Positions 63,034 to 64,000 of a stretch of 64,000 nt of DNA are shown here, piece by piece (position 1 is the stretch's first letter; every line of letters starts with the position of its first letter). The notes below the pieces were generated by a model. The model was not told where the DNA came from. It did no database searches and saw nothing but the letters and a program-made list of their open reading frames with translations. Origin of the DNA: an uncultured Desulfovibrio sp. (lineage in GTDB: Bacteria; Desulfobacterota; Desulfovibrionia; Desulfovibrionales; Desulfovibrionaceae). A program made the position numbers and the translations under genes. Where the stretch lies: the NCBI GenBank assembly GCA_910587035.1, contig CAJUMQ010000001.1:230113-294112 (forward strand). The letters are read 5' to 3'.

Positions 63034-64000
63034 ATGCAAAAACTTTTGCAAAAACTCGGTGATATGGCAGGCAAGGATAATGTCTTTACCGCCCCGGGTG
63101 ATCTTGCCGCCCTGTCCACATGGGCACTCCCCTCACCCGCCTCGCGACCGGCGAAATTTCCGCTGGCTGCAGTGCGGCCATGCCATCCTCAAAGATTGCT
63201 TGATCTGCTGAGTTTCGCAGCGGCGGAAGGACTGAAAGTCTGCATTCGGGGGGGAGGCACAGCGCCAGCTCCCAATATTGAACCAGGACGCACATTGCTC
63301 ATTCTCACAAATGGCCTGAATCGCATCATCGACATTGATGCTACCAACCGGGAGGCCATTGTCCAGGGCGGAGTGACCTGCGCCGATCTCGCCCAGGCAG
63401 CCTCACGCAAAGGCCTGTTCCATCCCATCCAACCAGGGTCCGCCGCCATCTGCACCATTGGCGGCTGCATTGCGACAAACGCTACCGGACCCCGCACCCT
63501 GAAGTATGGCTCCCAGGGCGATTATGTGCGCGAGTTGACAGTTGTCACACCAGCAAGGCAGACCCTGCAATGCGCATCCCAAAACGGTATGCCGGGAAAT
63601 CTTGCTCCCAGCCTGCCTCTTGCCAATCTCTTTTGCGGCAGCATGGGCACCCTGGGCATCATCAGCCAGGCGAAGTTGCGGCTACTGCCTGCTCCTGCCG
63701 CCAGACTGGCCCTTGTGGCTGCATTTCCCGGCATGACGGACGCAGCTGGCGCCGTATGCGCCCTCATGAATACCAGACTTGAACCATCCCTGCTGGAAAT
63801 GCTGGATCCCGCCTGTGCCACTCTGCTGGGGGCAGGAAAAAAGACGCTCCTGCTCGTGGAATTTGATGGCGAGGAGGATCTGGTCTCCAGGAATCTGGGG
63901 CAGGCTCAAAATCTGTTTGCCGCTTATGCCGCGGAGACCATGCGCCGCATGAATCATCAAGAAGTTGAAGAGCTATTAAATGGCATTGCCGGGATCCCCG
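63034..64000 (+). CDS. FAD-linked oxidase, GlcD/D-lactate dehydrogenase type (3' truncated by window edge)
   Basis: 322 residues are visible and the frame is open to the window end. The FAD-binding PCMH domain shows CIRGGGTAPAPN, AIVQGGVTCADLAQAAS and CTIGGCIATNATGPRTLKYG, followed by GSMGTLGIISQAKLRLLPAP, all typical of GlcD and D-lactate dehydrogenases. The product oxidises a 2-hydroxyacid, often with an iron-sulfur partner subunit. The upstream larB-larC genes concern lactate racemase-type cofactors, but the link to this gene is only speculative. The ATG at 63034 is the likely start; no strong Shine-Dalgarno is seen. Confidence 0.88.
   Translation, partial: MQKLLQKLGDMAGKDNVFTAPGDLAALSTWALPSPASRPAKFPLAAVRPCHPQRLLDLLSFAAAEGLKVCIRGGGTAPAPNIEPGRTLLILTNGLNRIIDIDATNREAIVQGGVTCADLAQAASRKGLFHPIQPGSAAICTIGGCIATNATGPRTLKYGSQGDYVRELTVVTPARQTLQCASQNGMPGNLAPSLPLANLFCGSMGTLGIISQAKLRLLPAPAARLALVAAFPGMTDAAGAVCALMNTRLEPSLLEMLDPACATLLGAGKKTLLLVEFDGEEDLVSRNLGQAQNLFAAYAAETMRRMNHQEVEELLNGIAGIP

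Noticed and set aside
62684..63211. Open frame across the SRP RNA gene and the start of the flavin oxidase
   Set aside because: It covers a structural RNA with its own promoter and terminator and is out of frame with the GlcD-type protein.
1..64000. CRISPR arrays, tRNA or rRNA genes, phage or insertion sequences
   Set aside because: No regular direct repeats, cloverleaf signatures, rRNA stretches, transposase or integrase-like proteins were recognised by reading; a tRNA or CRISPR search could still find a missed element.

Overview
The window is a dense stretch of chromosome from a bacterium that most resembles the Desulfovibrionaceae (sulfate- or sulfite-reducing Desulfobacterota). The signs are a rubrerythrin tail, a two-cluster ferredoxin, LarB/LarC nickel-pincer genes, an indolepyruvate oxidoreductase beta subunit, a stand-alone AICAR transformylase, and an aromatic operon that enters the shikimate pathway by the ADH synthase / type II dehydroquinate synthase route. 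The lineage is inferred from gene content and order, not from a search. No rRNA, tRNA, CRISPR array, phage or complete insertion sequence was found. Base composition looks uniform and genes overlap often, so this reads as core genome.

Layout. 1-3426 (+): rubrerythrin end, larB-larC (larC short, with a His-rich head), dut and an SPFH protein. 3423-11894 (-): ispG-proS-xseA-M23 peptidase-xseB-ispA-dxs, joining three isoprenoid genes to exonuclease VII. 12106-13694 (+): a FlgO-like/TPR/FlgO-like exported trio. 13788-19188 (-): small conserved gene, rsfS, gpmI, zinc ribbon, LOG protein, tadA and a membrane-fused spermidine synthase homologue. 19331-26203 (+): a tandem HdeA-like periplasmic protein, psd-pssA and leuA-leuC-leuD-leuB. 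26404-32466: iorB (+), then ileS-lspA-PLDc_N-cpoB-cheZ (-). 32593-37287 (-): GT2 glycosyltransferase, asparagine synthetase and a polytopic membrane protein. 37614-43715 (+): ferredoxin, a YkgJ/TPR operon, NlpC lipoprotein, suhB, rimI, tpiA and secG, with a Nudix-like gene on the other strand. 43760-46925 (-): thiS-thiG-thiH-thiF behind a TPP riboswitch. 47017-49940 (-): YkgJ protein, DnaJ-domain protein and flippase. 50074-56516 (+): GT-C membrane protein, rpsB-tsf, purH-like gene and cbiA. 56536-62745 (+): the aromatic amino acid operon. 62753-62903: SRP RNA gene. 63034-64000 (+): start of a GlcD-type flavin oxidase.

The most striking element is at 56585-56745. A 33-residue leader ORF with a strong Shine-Dalgarno carries the run W-F-Y-F-A-Y-F. 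It is followed by mutually exclusive hairpins: an antiterminator whose first arm lies inside the leader ORF, and an intrinsic terminator with eight Ts. This is a classical ribosome-mediated attenuator that appears to sense Trp, Phe and Tyr together. It controls an operon with the archaeal-type pathway entry (ADH synthase, DHQ synthase II), then P-protein, EPSP synthase, prephenate dehydrogenase and, unexpectedly, a SMUG2-like uracil-DNA glycosylase.

Other regulatory elements read directly from sequence are the TPP riboswitch with its own terminator and promoter, good sigma-70-type promoters for SRP RNA, rpsB-tsf, ileS, ferredoxin and the NlpC lipoprotein, and several intrinsic terminators. 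Two of these terminators sit between convergent genes.
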